Shown here piece by piece: positions 27,235 through 36,070 of a DNA stretch of 49,525 nt. Source of the DNA: Cryobacterium sp. MLB-32. Lineage in GTDB: Bacteria; Actinomycetota; Actinomycetes; Actinomycetales; Microbacteriaceae. Made by a program: the position numbers and the translations under genes. The stretch is from the NCBI RefSeq assembly GCF_000738085.1, contig NZ_JPRS01000027.1:1-49525 (forward strand), in the 5' to 3' direction. The notes beneath the pieces are model-generated. The model had not been told where the DNA came from. It saw only the letters and a list, made by a program, of their open reading frames with translations, and searched no databases. Within the stretch, counting starts at the first letter, position 1. Each line of letters opens with the position of its first letter.

Positions 27235-27905
27235 ATGCTGCAGGCCCTGGGACAGCTACTCCCGATCGCACTCGCGATCGCCCTGAGCACCGTGCCCATC
27301 ATGGCGACTGTCCTGATTCTGATGTCTCCCAATCGGAATCGTTCCTCGCTGCCGTTTCTCGTGGGCTGGGTGGTGGGGATTGGCCTCATGGCCGGAGTCT
27401 TCACTCTGGGGGCGCATGTTTTTGCCGCCCCGAACCCCCGTGAGCCGAACAACTCCGCGCTGTTGGGCATCGTACAGATCGTGATTGGTCTTCTTCTCGT
27501 GGCCCTCGCCTGATCAGCTGGCGACGGGGGCGCGTGCATCCGGGGGACGGGATTCCACACTGGTTGCGCCGGGTCGGGTCCTTCGGCCCATGGTCGTCAT
27601 TCGGCCTCGCGATGGGGCTCAACGTTCGCCCGAAGGCCCTGCTGCTCAGCGCTGCCGCCGGGCTGTCCCTTCGGGTCGTGTCCCTCCCCCCGGAATCGAC
27701 GTTGATCGTGCTGGGGGTCTTCGCCGTTCTGGCCTCAGTGACCGTGTCGGCTCCCATCGTGCTGACAATGGCTTCCCCCGAGAAGTCCGGCAAATGGCTG
27801 CACGCCAGTGAAGACTGGATCAATCGGAACAGCCGCACGGTGACCAACCTGATCCTCATCGTGATCGGCGTGGTGATATTCGGCAACGGGCTGAGGTTGT
27901 TCTGA
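27235..27905 (+). pseudogene. GAP family membrane protein, split by a single-base frameshift
   Basis: Two adjoining frames make one normal protein of about 223 residues. The first (27235-27513) has hydrophobic segments such as LLPIALAIALSTVPIMATVL and ends at a TGA after LLLVALA. The second frame continues as LISWRRGRVHPGDGIPHW, then the family-typical SFGPWSSFGLAMGLNVRPKALLL, and three more membrane segments to NGLRLF. Adding one C in CTCGCCTGATC (27507-27513) restores the reading frame. GAP proteins are linked to export of envelope lipids in mycobacteria. The upstream part looks unmutated, so this is either a sequence error or a recent mutation. Confidence 0.82.
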
Positions 27906-28131
27906 CGAGCGAAGCCACTGATGCGTCGCGCCCTCGTGTCCACACTCTTGGCCTGAGCGATCCACTCGAGATCAGGAGGCGAGCCACACGGCGGTTTCCC
28001 GGTCATGTGTGGTGGCGAGCCGTGCGGACCGGCCCGCCCGGGTCTCAGCGCGCCCCCTCGGTGCGGAGGAAGGGTTGGCCATGTGCACGGTATGGGCACA
28101 CCCCGGTTGGCTGACACGGCGCCGAACGGGT

Positions 28132-28137
28132 TACCTT
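28132..28137 (+). promoter_or_regulatory. -10 box TACCTT before the S9 peptidase gene
   Basis: TACCTT ends 7 nt before the ATG at 28145. A competing feature is a 19-codon reading frame (28081-28140) with an upstream GGAGGA that spans this box. Confidence 0.4.
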
Positions 28138-28144
28138 TGAATGC

Positions 28145-30238
28145 ATGACACTTGAGTCTCTGGTCTCACCTTTCTCTCGTCTTGACGCCTACATCGCGCT
28201 GCCGCGTGTCGAAGGCCTCGCGCTGTCGCCGAATGGGAGGCAGGCCATACTCACGATCGCGACGCTCGCTCAGGATGGCACGAGCTATGAACGTGCGCTC
28301 TGGTCGGTGGCCACCGACGGTTCGGGCAGGCCCGTGAGGCTCACTCGTTCCGCCAAGGGCGAGTCCGGTGTGGCGTTCACCGGCTCGGGAGACGTGCTTT
28401 TCGTTTCCGCGCGTCCCGACCCATCGGTCGACAAAGCCGACGAGGCGGCACAGCTGTGGCTGCTGCCGTCCGGCGGCGGGGAAGCGCGCGCCGTGACACG
28501 CCTCGCGGGCGGCGTGTCCACTGTGGCGGCAACAGCCACCGCCTGTGACACCGTCGTGATCACGGCGGATATTCTCGTCAGTGCACCGGACCTCGACGGG
28601 GACGCCGTGCGTCGCAAAGAACGCAAGGACAAGAAAGTCGCCGCTATTTTGCACGAGACGTACCCCGTGCGCTATTGGGATCAGGACCTCGGACCGGCCG
28701 AACCACACCTCTTCGCCCTCGACCTCACGTCGCTGCAGGAGACGGTAGCCTCGAGCTCTCGCGAGGACGGCGACACGACGGCTGCGGTGCCCGCGCCCTA
28801 TCCGATCGATCTCCCACGACCACATGATCTGACCCCTCAGCCGGGACGCACAGCCGAAACCGGCGGGCAGGCGCTCACTCCCGATGGCCGCACTCTGGTT
28901 GCTTCCCTGCGAGTACAGGAACAACGATCGGGCCGTTATGTTCTGGTGGCCATCGACGTGGCGACCGGGGCACACACCGTGCTGCTCGCGGAGGATCGGG
29001 TCGACGTCGAGTCGCCGGTGGTCAGCCGCGACGGCCGCCACGTTGCGTTCGTGCGCAGCGCCTTCTCCACGCCCGCAGCACCTACGGACCAGGAGATCTG
29101 GATCGCGGACATCGATGGGGCGAACGCACGCCGGCTCGCGGCGGCCTGGGACCGCTGGCCAACGAGCATGACCTTCGACGCCGATGACGCCGCGCTCATT
29201 GTGACGGCAGACGACAATGGTCGAGGTCCGGTCTTCCGCGTGCCCGTGGATGGTTCCGCTGTCGAGCAGATCACGACCGACGATTTCAGCTACTCGAACG
29301 TGGGAGTGGACGTGGCGACGGGCGACCTGGTGGCGTTGCGCTCCTCGTGGATCACGCCGGCGCACCCGGTTCGCATCTCCCGCTCCGGTTCGGTCACCTC
29401 ATTGCCCACCCCGGCGAGCCTCCCGGACATTCCGGGCACGATGACCGAGGTCGAGACGCTCGCCGAGGACGGTTCCCGGGTGCGCGCCTGGCTACTGCTG
29501 CCGGAGGGCGCCTCTGCAGCACAACCCGCTCCCCTGCTGCTCTGGATCCACGGCGGCCCGCTGAATAGTTGGAACGCGTGGAGCTGGCGCTGGAGCCCCG
29601 TACTCGCCGTGGCACGCGGTTACGCAGTGCTGCTGCCCGATCCGGCGCTCTCGACCGGCTACGGCCTTGATTTCATCGCGCGGGGCTGGGATTCCTGGGG
29701 CGCGAAGCCGTACACCGACCTCATGGCCATAACGGATGCCGCCGAGGGGCGCGCCGACATCGACGCGACCAAGACCGCCGCGATGGGCGGTTCCTTCGGC
29801 GGATACATGGCCAACTGGGTGGCCGGCCATACGGATCGGTTCCGGGCGATCATCAGCCATGCCAGCCTCTGGGCCCTCGACCAGTTCAACGGGACGACGG
29901 ACAATTCGCAGTATTGGCAGAGCATTTTCTCGCCGCAGGGCATGCTCGACAGTTCGCCGCACCACAGCGTTCGGGAGATCGTCACTCCCATGCTCGTGAT
30001 CCACGGTGACCATGACTACCGCGTGCCGATCGGCGAAAGTCTGCGCCTCTGGTCCGAACTGGCCGAGCACCACGCTCGGCCCGACGGGAGCACGCACCAC
30101 AAGTTTCTCTATTTTCCCGATGAGAATCACTGGGTGCTCAAACCGCAACACGCCGTGGTCTGGTATGAGACGGTCTTTGCCTTCCTCGACGAGCATGTTC
30201 ACGAGGCAAAGTGGAGACGGCCGCGGCTGCTGGGGTGA
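28145..30238 (+). CDS. S9 family (prolyl oligopeptidase-type) serine peptidase
   Basis: A 697-residue cytoplasmic-type peptidase. The N-terminal two thirds form a beta-propeller with repeated WD40-like strands (TPDGRTLVASLRV, VVSRDGRHVAFVRS). The C-terminal alpha/beta hydrolase domain has the nucleophile motif GGSFGGYMAN (Ser about 550), Asp in HGDHDYRVP (about 622) and His in ENHWVLKPQH (about 660). This triad is typical of acylaminoacyl peptidases and S9C enzymes, which release N-terminal residues or cleave short peptides. No signal peptide is seen. It is convergent with the ABC transporter operon (25 bp gap). Confidence 0.93.
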   Translation: MTLESLVSPFSRLDAYIALPRVEGLALSPNGRQAILTIATLAQDGTSYERALWSVATDGSGRPVRLTRSAKGESGVAFTGSGDVLFVSARPDPSVDKADEAAQLWLLPSGGGEARAVTRLAGGVSTVAATATACDTVVITADILVSAPDLDGDAVRRKERKDKKVAAILHETYPVRYWDQDLGPAEPHLFALDLTSLQETVASSSREDGDTTAAVPAPYPIDLPRPHDLTPQPGRTAETGGQALTPDGRTLVASLRVQEQRSGRYVLVAIDVATGAHTVLLAEDRVDVESPVVSRDGRHVAFVRSAFSTPAAPTDQEIWIADIDGANARRLAAAWDRWPTSMTFDADDAALIVTADDNGRGPVFRVPVDGSAVEQITTDDFSYSNVGVDVATGDLVALRSSWITPAHPVRISRSGSVTSLPTPASLPDIPGTMTEVETLAEDGSRVRAWLLLPEGASAAQPAPLLLWIHGGPLNSWNAWSWRWSPVLAVARGYAVLLPDPALSTGYGLDFIARGWDSWGAKPYTDLMAITDAAEGRADIDATKTAAMGGSFGGYMANWVAGHTDRFRAIISHASLWALDQFNGTTDNSQYWQSIFSPQGMLDSSPHHSVREIVTPMLVIHGDHDYRVPIGESLRLWSELAEHHARPDGSTHHKFLYFPDENHWVLKPQHAVVWYETVFAFLDEHVHEAKWRRPRLLG

Positions 30239-30263
30239 GGCACGCCGGGACCGTCCCCGTCTC

Positions 30264-31211
30264 TCAGGACAGGATGTCTTTCGTGCTGAACCGGCTGTAC
30301 GCCAAGGCACCGAAGACGAGAATATAGCCACCCTGAACGAGTGCGTTCGATGCGAACGACGACAGGTCAAGGGGTTGGCGCAGCAGATCGGCAAAGCCCA
30401 GCCAATAGTGGCTGAACAGCCACGGATGCAGCCAGGACAGCTGCGGCAGCACATCGAGTATCTGCGCGACGACCGAGACCACAATGGTGGCGGCCATCGC
30501 TCCCACGGGCACATCGGTGAGCGTTGAGATGAACAGCCCGATCGCTGAGAGCCCCAGCAGGGACACGGTCACGTAGCCGGCAATCAGGAGCGATCGCAGC
30601 ACCGACTCCGTGACGGTGATCGTATCTCCGGAGAGCAGCGTGACCGGACCAACGGGAAACAGCGCGACGCCGATGAGCGCACCGGCCACGGTCAGGGTCA
30701 GAGTGGCGGCGAGGCAGAACGCGGCAGCACCGGCGTACTTGACGAGGAGCAGACGCACTCGACCGGCAGGCGCGACCAGGAGGTAGCGAAGCGTCCCGAG
30801 TCCGGCCTCACCGGCAATGGTGTCGCCGGCCACCACCCCCACGGTCAGGGGCAGGAACAACGGGATCGCCACCACCATGGCAGTAAAACCGACAAAGAGA
30901 CCGTTCTGCGTGACGCGGTCGAGAAAGGGCGGGCCCTCACCGGGCGCCAACGTGTCCGACGAGAGTTTGACGGCGATCGCCAGCAGAATCGGAATGAGCG
31001 CGACGGCCACAAGCATCGCCCACGTGCGCCGGCGGCGAAACAGTACCGCAAGCTCCGAGGCGAGCAGCGCCCACCCCGCAGATCGTCGCTCGGATCGAAT
31101 CAGCACGTCATCGCGTTTCACAGACTCACTGCTCATCGGCGATTCATCGCGCACCGGCGAATCACCACGTACGGAGGAATCCCTGCCCACCGGGGTATCA
31201 CTGGACGACAT
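30264..31211 (-). CDS. ABC-2 type transporter permease
   Basis: A 315-residue membrane protein. A variable Ser/Arg/Asp-rich N-terminal tail is followed by about six hydrophobic segments (the first near MLVAVALIPILLAIAV), with the ABC-2 pattern GDTIAGEAGLGTLRYLLVAP before the middle helices. Start ATG at 31211 with GGAGAAGG 5 nt upstream. It overlaps the ATPase gene by 14 bp and is the last gene of the LolA-like/ATPase/permease operon. The substrate is unknown. Confidence 0.9.
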   Translation of the reverse strand: MSSSDTPVGRDSSVRGDSPVRDESPMSSESVKRDDVLIRSERRSAGWALLASELAVLFRRRRTWAMLVAVALIPILLAIAVKLSSDTLAPGEGPPFLDRVTQNGLFVGFTAMVVAIPLFLPLTVGVVAGDTIAGEAGLGTLRYLLVAPAGRVRLLLVKYAGAAAFCLAATLTLTVAGALIGVALFPVGPVTLLSGDTITVTESVLRSLLIAGYVTVSLLGLSAIGLFISTLTDVPVGAMAATIVVSVVAQILDVLPQLSWLHPWLFSHYWLGFADLLRQPLDLSSFASNALVQGGYILVFGALAYSRFSTKDILS

Positions 31212-32196
31212 CAAAACCTTCTCCGGTCAACGCGACGAAGCGTTCTTCGAGGCTGGGCTCTTCAACGGCGAATCCACGGATGCGCACTCCCGCGGAGATG
31301 AGGGCCGCCACGACGGCATCGGGGTTGCGCTGAGCGCCGGGGAACGGCGCGGTGATGCGCGGGTCTTCACCCGGTACATCCGTGAGAACGGGGGCGAGCC
31401 CCACCTGAGTCAGGGTCGTCATGGCTCTGTCCATGTCCGGCGTGCGCAGGCACAGGCGCGGTTCGCTCCCCCGCCCGAGATCGGCGAGGGTTCCCTGTGC
31501 CACGAGAGTGCCCGCGCTCATGACCGCCGCGTGGGTGCACATCTGCTCGACCTCGGCCAGCAGGTGACTAGAGACGAAGACGGTTGTCCCCTCGGAGGCC
31601 AGCGAGCGGATGAGCCCGCGCACCTCGCGGGTTCCCTGCGGATCGAGCCCGTTGGTCGGTTCGTCGAGCACGAGCAGGTCGCGTCGGACGAGGAGCGCGT
31701 TGGCGATGCCGAGCCTTTGTTTCATGCCGAGCGAGTACGCATGCACCTTCTTGTTGGCGGCGTGGGTGAGTCCCACTCTCTCCAGCGCTCGTTCCACTCG
31801 TGCCGTACGGGTATCCGACGGCGCGTACCGGTCGGCCGTATCGAGCCGCCGAAGGTTCGCGGCGCCGGAAAGAAACGGATAGAACGCCGGTCCCTCGACG
31901 AGTGCGCCGACTCGGGGAAGCACGTTGTGTATCCGGGCGGGCATGTTTTCGCCCAGAACGCTGATCTGCCCGGTGGTCGCCGTGGTCAGTCCGAGGAGCA
32001 TCCGGATGCTGGTGGTCTTACCGGAGCCATTCGGCCCAAGAAAACCGAAAACCGCTCCGCGCGGCACAGCCAGGTCGATGCCATTGACGGCCGTTTGACG
32101 CCCGAAACGTTTCGTCAGCCCCCGGGTCTCGATCGCGAGATCGACACCCGGGGTAGCCGAGGAGGACACGGCAGGTTTCGCGTCGACGATCGTCAC
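31198..32196 (-). CDS. ABC transporter ATP-binding protein
   Basis: A 332-residue ATPase. Walker A is GPNGSGKTTSIRML and the signature region is YSLGMKQRLGIANALL (a variant of LSGGQ). Walker B is DLLVLDEPTNGLDP, and the H-loop is in VFVSSHLL. A C-terminal extension ends EPSLEERFVALTGEGFDV, typical of CcmA/DrrA/NatA-like exporters. GTG start overlapping the upstream LolA-like gene by 4 bp. Together with the permease it forms a dimeric ABC-2 exporter. Confidence 0.95.
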   Translation of the reverse strand: MTIVDAKPAVSSSATPGVDLAIETRGLTKRFGRQTAVNGIDLAVPRGAVFGFLGPNGSGKTTSIRMLLGLTTATTGQISVLGENMPARIHNVLPRVGALVEGPAFYPFLSGAANLRRLDTADRYAPSDTRTARVERALERVGLTHAANKKVHAYSLGMKQRLGIANALLVRRDLLVLDEPTNGLDPQGTREVRGLIRSLASEGTTVFVSSHLLAEVEQMCTHAAVMSAGTLVAQGTLADLGRGSEPRLCLRTPDMDRAMTTLTQVGLAPVLTDVPGEDPRITAPFPGAQRNPDAVVAALISAGVRIRGFAVEEPSLEERFVALTGEGFDVVQ

Positions 32197-33329
32197 TGAA
32201 CCGCGGCGGCGGCTTGCAGAAGGTCGAGCGGAACGGAGCCGACGAAAACGCGACCGTCGGTGGCGAAGAACACGTTCAGGAGCGACGTGGAGAGCGCGCG
32301 ACCTCCGGCGACCTCCGTGGTCAGCTGGGCGAGGAGCGGGTTGGCGGACAGTTCAGAGGGAACCGCGGACGCCGCGATGTGCGCCACGGCCGACCACCCG
32401 GATCCTGTCACCGTGGGCATGTCGCCGGTCGAGTCGCTTCTGGGCTCACCCGCAGCCGCTTCTGACGTCATCTTCGTGAGCTCAGAAGCCGTGGGCACAG
32501 GCACTTCGGTGACCGTGGAGCCGGCCGGGGGGCTAAAGGAGAAACGATCCGCGGAGGGCGTGGAGAAATCGACACTCGTGAAAGCGACGTGGAATGCGGG
32601 CGTCTCTTGTCCAACGGCCGCCACCGTCACGCCGAGGGGAAGTCCCGTTTCGGAATCAACGGCGATGGTGACCGACTCCACGAGGGTCTCGGTCGTCTTG
32701 GGGGTCAGAACGAGCTCGTACACGTTCCGTCCCGCGACGCTCCCATCGTTGCCCACCGATACGGTGGTGCTCGGGTCGATGTCGGTCAGAAAGTGCTCCG
32801 CAAGCTGAGCTGGTGTCGCAAGCCCGGCCGGGGCGCGTGCCGCCCGCTCTGCGGCTTGGGCATCCAGAGTGGATTTCAGCTCGGCCGGAATGGCCACATG
32901 GGAGACCTCGTTGGTCTGCGAATCGTAGGTCCACCCATCCGTTCCGTTCACGATAACGTCGCGCTCGGCCATCTTGTCCAGAATCTGCACCCGGGTCTTG
33001 TCAGCGCCGTCCACGTACACGCGGGCCTTATGAGACCCGGTCAGAAGCTCCATCGCGGAGGTGACGGCGCCCGCGCCGGCGGCGCCGGGCAGGGAATCGG
33101 ACATGGCGGGGCTGAGGTCAATCTGAGGAAGGCCGATGTCGGACGACTGCTCCAGAGAGCCGGAGAATGAGGTGACGGTGCTGTCGTGCACCATGAGAAG
33201 GATTTGTTCCGGGGTCTTGTCGGGAAGATCCACGGCGGCTCCGGCCTGCATCGGCACGGCGATGACTCCCGCCACGATAACCGCGGGAACGACGAGGGCA
33301 GGAAGCCATTTGACTGCAGTACGGGGCAC
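32193..33329 (-). CDS. LolA/RseB-like secreted protein
   Basis: A 378-residue protein with an N-terminal signal or anchor (WLPALVVPAVIVAGVIAVPM). The fold is like LolA/RseB/MucB: TPEQILLMVHDSTVTSFSGSLEQSSDIGLP at the start, GWTYDSQTNEVSHVAIP, YELVLTPKT, and IAVDSETGLPLGVTV. Such domains bind lipids or lipoproteins outside the membrane. Gram-positives lack an outer membrane, so the role is unclear. It overlaps the ABC ATPase by 4 bp, so the protein and exporter probably act together. GTG start, apparently leaderless. Confidence 0.85.
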   Translation of the reverse strand: MPRTAVKWLPALVVPAVIVAGVIAVPMQAGAAVDLPDKTPEQILLMVHDSTVTSFSGSLEQSSDIGLPQIDLSPAMSDSLPGAAGAGAVTSAMELLTGSHKARVYVDGADKTRVQILDKMAERDVIVNGTDGWTYDSQTNEVSHVAIPAELKSTLDAQAAERAARAPAGLATPAQLAEHFLTDIDPSTTVSVGNDGSVAGRNVYELVLTPKTTETLVESVTIAVDSETGLPLGVTVAAVGQETPAFHVAFTSVDFSTPSADRFSFSPPAGSTVTEVPVPTASELTKMTSEAAAGEPRSDSTGDMPTVTGSGWSAVAHIAASAVPSELSANPLLAQLTTEVAGGRALSTSLLNVFFATDGRVFVGSVPLDLLQAAAAVQ

Positions 33330-33336
33330 GATTAAC

Positions 33337-33342
33337 GACCTA
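33337..33342 (-). promoter_or_regulatory. -10 box TAGGTC, promoter of the LolA-like/ABC operon
   Basis: On the minus strand TAGGTC ends 7 nt before the GTG at 33329; no ribosome site lies between. It is the only promoter candidate for the three-gene operon. Confidence 0.5.
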
Positions 33343-33433
33343 TTTCGCGAGCATTCATGGCGGTGACTCTACGCCAGATGGCTGAGAATTTCCTCTCCGG
33401 AGCGGTTGCCCGCAATGTCGGCCTCCTCGCCCG

Positions 33434-33811
33434 TCAGGCGCCGCTCGGTGCCTCGTCGGTGATTCCGATGAACTGGCTGCCGATCCCGTCGCACTCGGTT
33501 CGTCCGAGGCCGGCGGCCGGCTCGGGCACTTCGTCGAATCCGTGGTTCGAGCAGCTGATGTACGTGAAGGTGGGCCACCACTTCTTGGGACGCACGGCCT
33601 CGGTGTAGCCGCAGACGTCACAGGTGAGCTGCACCCAGACGGGCTTCTTTCCGGTGCGATTTGCCCGTGACTGCAGAAGCCAGGCCGGCGGATCTTCTTC
33701 CAGCTTGACCAACTGTGCCTCGCCCATGCGCGACGGAATACCGTGGCGTGCCGCCATCTCAATCGGAATGTCCAGGCGCAGTGCGACTTCTCTTCGTGTA
33801 ATCATCTTCAT
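33434..33811 (-). CDS. Uncharacterised actinobacterial protein with helix-turn-helix-like N-terminus and Cys motif
   Basis: A 125-residue protein I do not recognise with certainty. The N-terminal TRREVALRLDIPIEMAARHGI resembles a small DNA-binding helix pair. QLVKLEEDPPAWLLQSRANR follows, then LTCDVCGYTEAVRPKKWWP and ISCSNHGFDEV, in which a CxxC pair and a later Cys/His could bind a metal. It has no operon partner. A TATTCT box at 33814-33819 directly upstream suggests leaderless expression from the ATG at 33811 or 33805; I chose 33811. Confidence 0.7.
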   Translation of the reverse strand: MKMITRREVALRLDIPIEMAARHGIPSRMGEAQLVKLEEDPPAWLLQSRANRTGKKPVWVQLTCDVCGYTEAVRPKKWWPTFTYISCSNHGFDEVPEPAAGLGRTECDGIGSQFIGITDEAPSGA

Positions 33812-33974
33812 CAAGAATAAGCGCTAGAGGTGCGAACCGCATCGCCAGGGAGACCGTGCGCGACCGGTGCGCCACGCAGGCCTCCAGCCCCTCTCCGAGG
33901 GACCCCGCCTGACTGAGCGCACCACCCCCGCCCACTCCCCCAGTCGCGGGGCGATGTCGCCCTGTCGGCGGGCG

Positions 33975-34301
33975 TCAGACGTTCGAGCCGCCGGCGACGT
34001 CGTAGGACCACAACTCGCTGCTCATTCCTACGGGCTTCGCGGCAGGTTCCCCGTCAGCGGGCGCCTCACTGCGGTGACCGTGTCCGAAGGCGGGCGACGA
34101 CACCCAGGCCTGGAAGGACTCTTCATCTGCCCAACGCGTGATGACCAGCCAGGTGCTGCGGTCATCCGTGGGCTTGAGCAGCTCGAAGCCCTCGAAACCG
34201 GCGCTTCCATCGACCGCACCCGCTCGCGCGGCGAAACGGTGCGCGAGGGCGTCGCCGCTGTCGTCGGCCACGGTGATTGCGTTGATCTTGATGATCGTCA
34301 T
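33975..34301 (-). CDS. mhuD: MhuD-like heme-degrading monooxygenase (ABM fold)
   Basis: A 108-residue antibiotic-biosynthesis-monooxygenase-fold protein very similar in layout to mycobacterial MhuD. It has Asn7 in MTIIKINAITV, GFEGFELLKP, and the FQAW-SSPAF-HGH region supplying the Trp and the candidate heme-ligand His. MhuD-type enzymes open heme to release iron. The His falls one residue off the MhuD spacing, so ligand assignment needs an alignment. GAGAGAAG precedes the ATG. The 163 bp on its 3' side (33812-33974), before the next gene, hold nothing I can name. Confidence 0.82.
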   Translation of the reverse strand: MTIIKINAITVADDSGDALAHRFAARAGAVDGSAGFEGFELLKPTDDRSTWLVITRWADEESFQAWVSSPAFGHGHRSEAPADGEPAAKPVGMSSELWSYDVAGGSNV

Positions 34302-34365
34302 CGGTCTTCTCTCTCGTTGAACTGCGGGTGTGTGCTCATGATCGCAGGGTCGGCTGCGAACCTAC

Positions 34366-35337
34366 TCAGCGCTCCTGCGCCACCCGAATGACCACGTTTC
34401 CCACTTTCATTCCTGTCTCGACATAGTCGTATGCCTCGACGATCTCTGTGAGAGGGTATGTCCTGTCGATGATGGGCGTGAATTTGCCCTCGAACATCAG
34501 GTGTTTCAGAAAAATCACGTCTTCCCTCCTGTCGCGCGGAATCGGAAACATCACCCGGGTGCTCCGGGAGAACCGCGTTGTCAGGGCGAGTACCGGGTTC
34601 TCCGCGCGCGGCCCGAGTTCGGACGACAGATAGATGCCTTGTGGCTTCAAGATCGGCTTGCACCGGCCGAAGGAGCTCTTACCGACCTCGTCAAACACGA
34701 CGTCGAACAGGTCGCTGGTTCTCGTGAAGTCTTCCTTCGTATAGTCGATCACGCGGTCGGCACCGAGCGACCTCACCAGTTCCACGTTGGCGGTGGCGCA
34801 CACGGCGGTGACTCGGGCGCCCGCGTGCCGCAACAACTGCACCGCGGCAGATCCGATCGCTCCCGTCGCCCCGTTCACGAGCACGTCGTGCCCCGCTTCG
34901 ATGCCCGCCGCACGAATGTGGTTGAGGGCGTAGTGGGCACCTTCGGTGCTCGGCGCCGCCTGCTCGAAGGTCAGTCCCTGCGGTATCAGGGCCACCAGAC
35001 CGCTCTCTTTCACGGTGAGGTACTCAGCCTGGGCTCCGAAGTTCACGCCGCTGTAGCCGAAGATGCGGTCACCGACCGCAAAAGAGTGAACGTGCGTTCC
35101 GACCGCCTCGACCCGACCCGCGAATTCGTTGCCGAGGATTCGCTTGTTCGGTGTGAACAGCCCGCTGAACAGCCGCACGAATCGCGGCTCGCCCCGCAGA
35201 AACCCGCAGTCCGTTCGGTTCACCGTTGCGGCGTAGACCTGCACGAGGAGTTCGTCGTCCCTGTGCACAGGTTTCGGCGCTTCCACGACGCGAAGCACGT
35301 TGGGTGGCCCATATCGCGTATAGACGGCTGCCTTCAT
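34366..35337 (-). CDS. NAD(P)-dependent alcohol dehydrogenase / quinone reductase-like (MDR family)
   Basis: A 323-residue medium-chain dehydrogenase/reductase. It starts MKAAVYTRYGPPNVLRVVE and has the GroES-like domain (NEFAGRVEAVGTHVHSFAVGD) and the nucleotide-binding VLVNGATGAIGSAAVQLLRHAG. The catalytic-zinc ligands are not all present and the four structural-zinc cysteines are missing, so it is probably a zinc-free quinone or enone reductase. A substrate cannot be inferred. Divergent from the histidine phosphatase gene. Confidence 0.9.
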   Translation of the reverse strand: MKAAVYTRYGPPNVLRVVEAPKPVHRDDELLVQVYAATVNRTDCGFLRGEPRFVRLFSGLFTPNKRILGNEFAGRVEAVGTHVHSFAVGDRIFGYSGVNFGAQAEYLTVKESGLVALIPQGLTFEQAAPSTEGAHYALNHIRAAGIEAGHDVLVNGATGAIGSAAVQLLRHAGARVTAVCATANVELVRSLGADRVIDYTKEDFTRTSDLFDVVFDEVGKSSFGRCKPILKPQGIYLSSELGPRAENPVLALTTRFSRSTRVMFPIPRDRREDVIFLKHLMFEGKFTPIIDRTYPLTEIVEAYDYVETGMKVGNVVIRVAQER

Positions 35338-35344
35338 GCGCGTG

Positions 35345-35350
35345 ATGGTA
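35345..35350 (-). promoter_or_regulatory. -10 box TACCAT, leaderless promoter of the MDR dehydrogenase gene
   Basis: TACCAT on the minus strand ends 7 nt before the ATG at 35337. The divergent gene has TATGCT at 35372-35377, so two back-to-back promoters share about 50 bp. Confidence 0.5.
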
Positions 35351-35386
35351 CCTCCACCGAATGGCGGTGCCTATGCTGGAGTGAAC

Positions 35387-36049
35387 ATGCGACTCTTCCT
35401 GATCCGCCACGGCCAGACTCCCGCCAACGTTCTCGGCCAGCTCGACACCGCCCATCCCGGTCCCGGCCTGACCGATCTCGGAGCCCGACAGGCGTCGGTC
35501 ATCCCCGATGCCCTGCGTGCGGAGCCGATCGAGGCGATTGTCGCCTCGACGCTCGTGCGCACCCAGCTCACGGCCGGCCCGCTTGCGACCGACCGCAACC
35601 TCGAGATCCAGGTGGCAACCGGCCTGCACGAGATCGAAGCGGGATCGCTGGAGGGGCTGAGCGATCGCGCATCCGTTCGCCGGTATCTCGAGACGATCTT
35701 TGCGTGGGGCGCCGGGGACCTGAGTGCCACGATGCCCGGAGCCTTCGACGGCCACGCCTTCTTCGAACGCTTCGACGCGGATATCGAGACAGCCACGACC
35801 GATGTGGAGACCGCCGTGGTGTTCAGCCACGGAGCCGCGATCCGCGTCTGGAGCGCGGCACGAGCCATCAATATGCCGCCGATGTTCGCGGTCAACAACG
35901 ACCTCGACAACACCGGCGTCGTGGAACTGACCGGATCCCCCAGCGAGGGATGGACCCTCGTATCGTGGGCCGGCATGCCCGTGGGCGGCGAGCAACTCGC
36001 CGATCACTCGTCAGACGACCCGATCACCGACCCGAGCGACCATGTTTAA
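35387..36049 (+). CDS. Histidine phosphatase family protein
   Basis: A 220-residue phosphoglycerate-mutase-like phosphatase. The catalytic motif LIRHGQTPANVLG lies at the start (His about residue 8), the second Arg in STLVRTQLTA, the acid residue near HEIEAGSLEG, and the second His in VVFSHGAAIRVW. The substrate is unknown. The ATG at 35387 is favoured over an upstream in-frame ATG inside the divergent promoter. A TATGCT box 9 nt before it implies a very short leader; GGAG lies 5 nt upstream. Confidence 0.92.
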   Translation: MRLFLIRHGQTPANVLGQLDTAHPGPGLTDLGARQASVIPDALRAEPIEAIVASTLVRTQLTAGPLATDRNLEIQVATGLHEIEAGSLEGLSDRASVRRYLETIFAWGAGDLSATMPGAFDGHAFFERFDADIETATTDVETAVVFSHGAAIRVWSAARAINMPPMFAVNNDLDNTGVVELTGSPSEGWTLVSWAGMPVGGEQLADHSSDDPITDPSDHV

Positions 36050-36070
36050 CCCACCCTGTTTGGAGACCCC

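Noticed and set aside
30817..32199. A 460-codon plus-strand frame opposite the ABC transporter genes
   Set aside because: It lies fully antisense to the ATPase and permease, whose motifs are clear; the frame is a GC-driven shadow.
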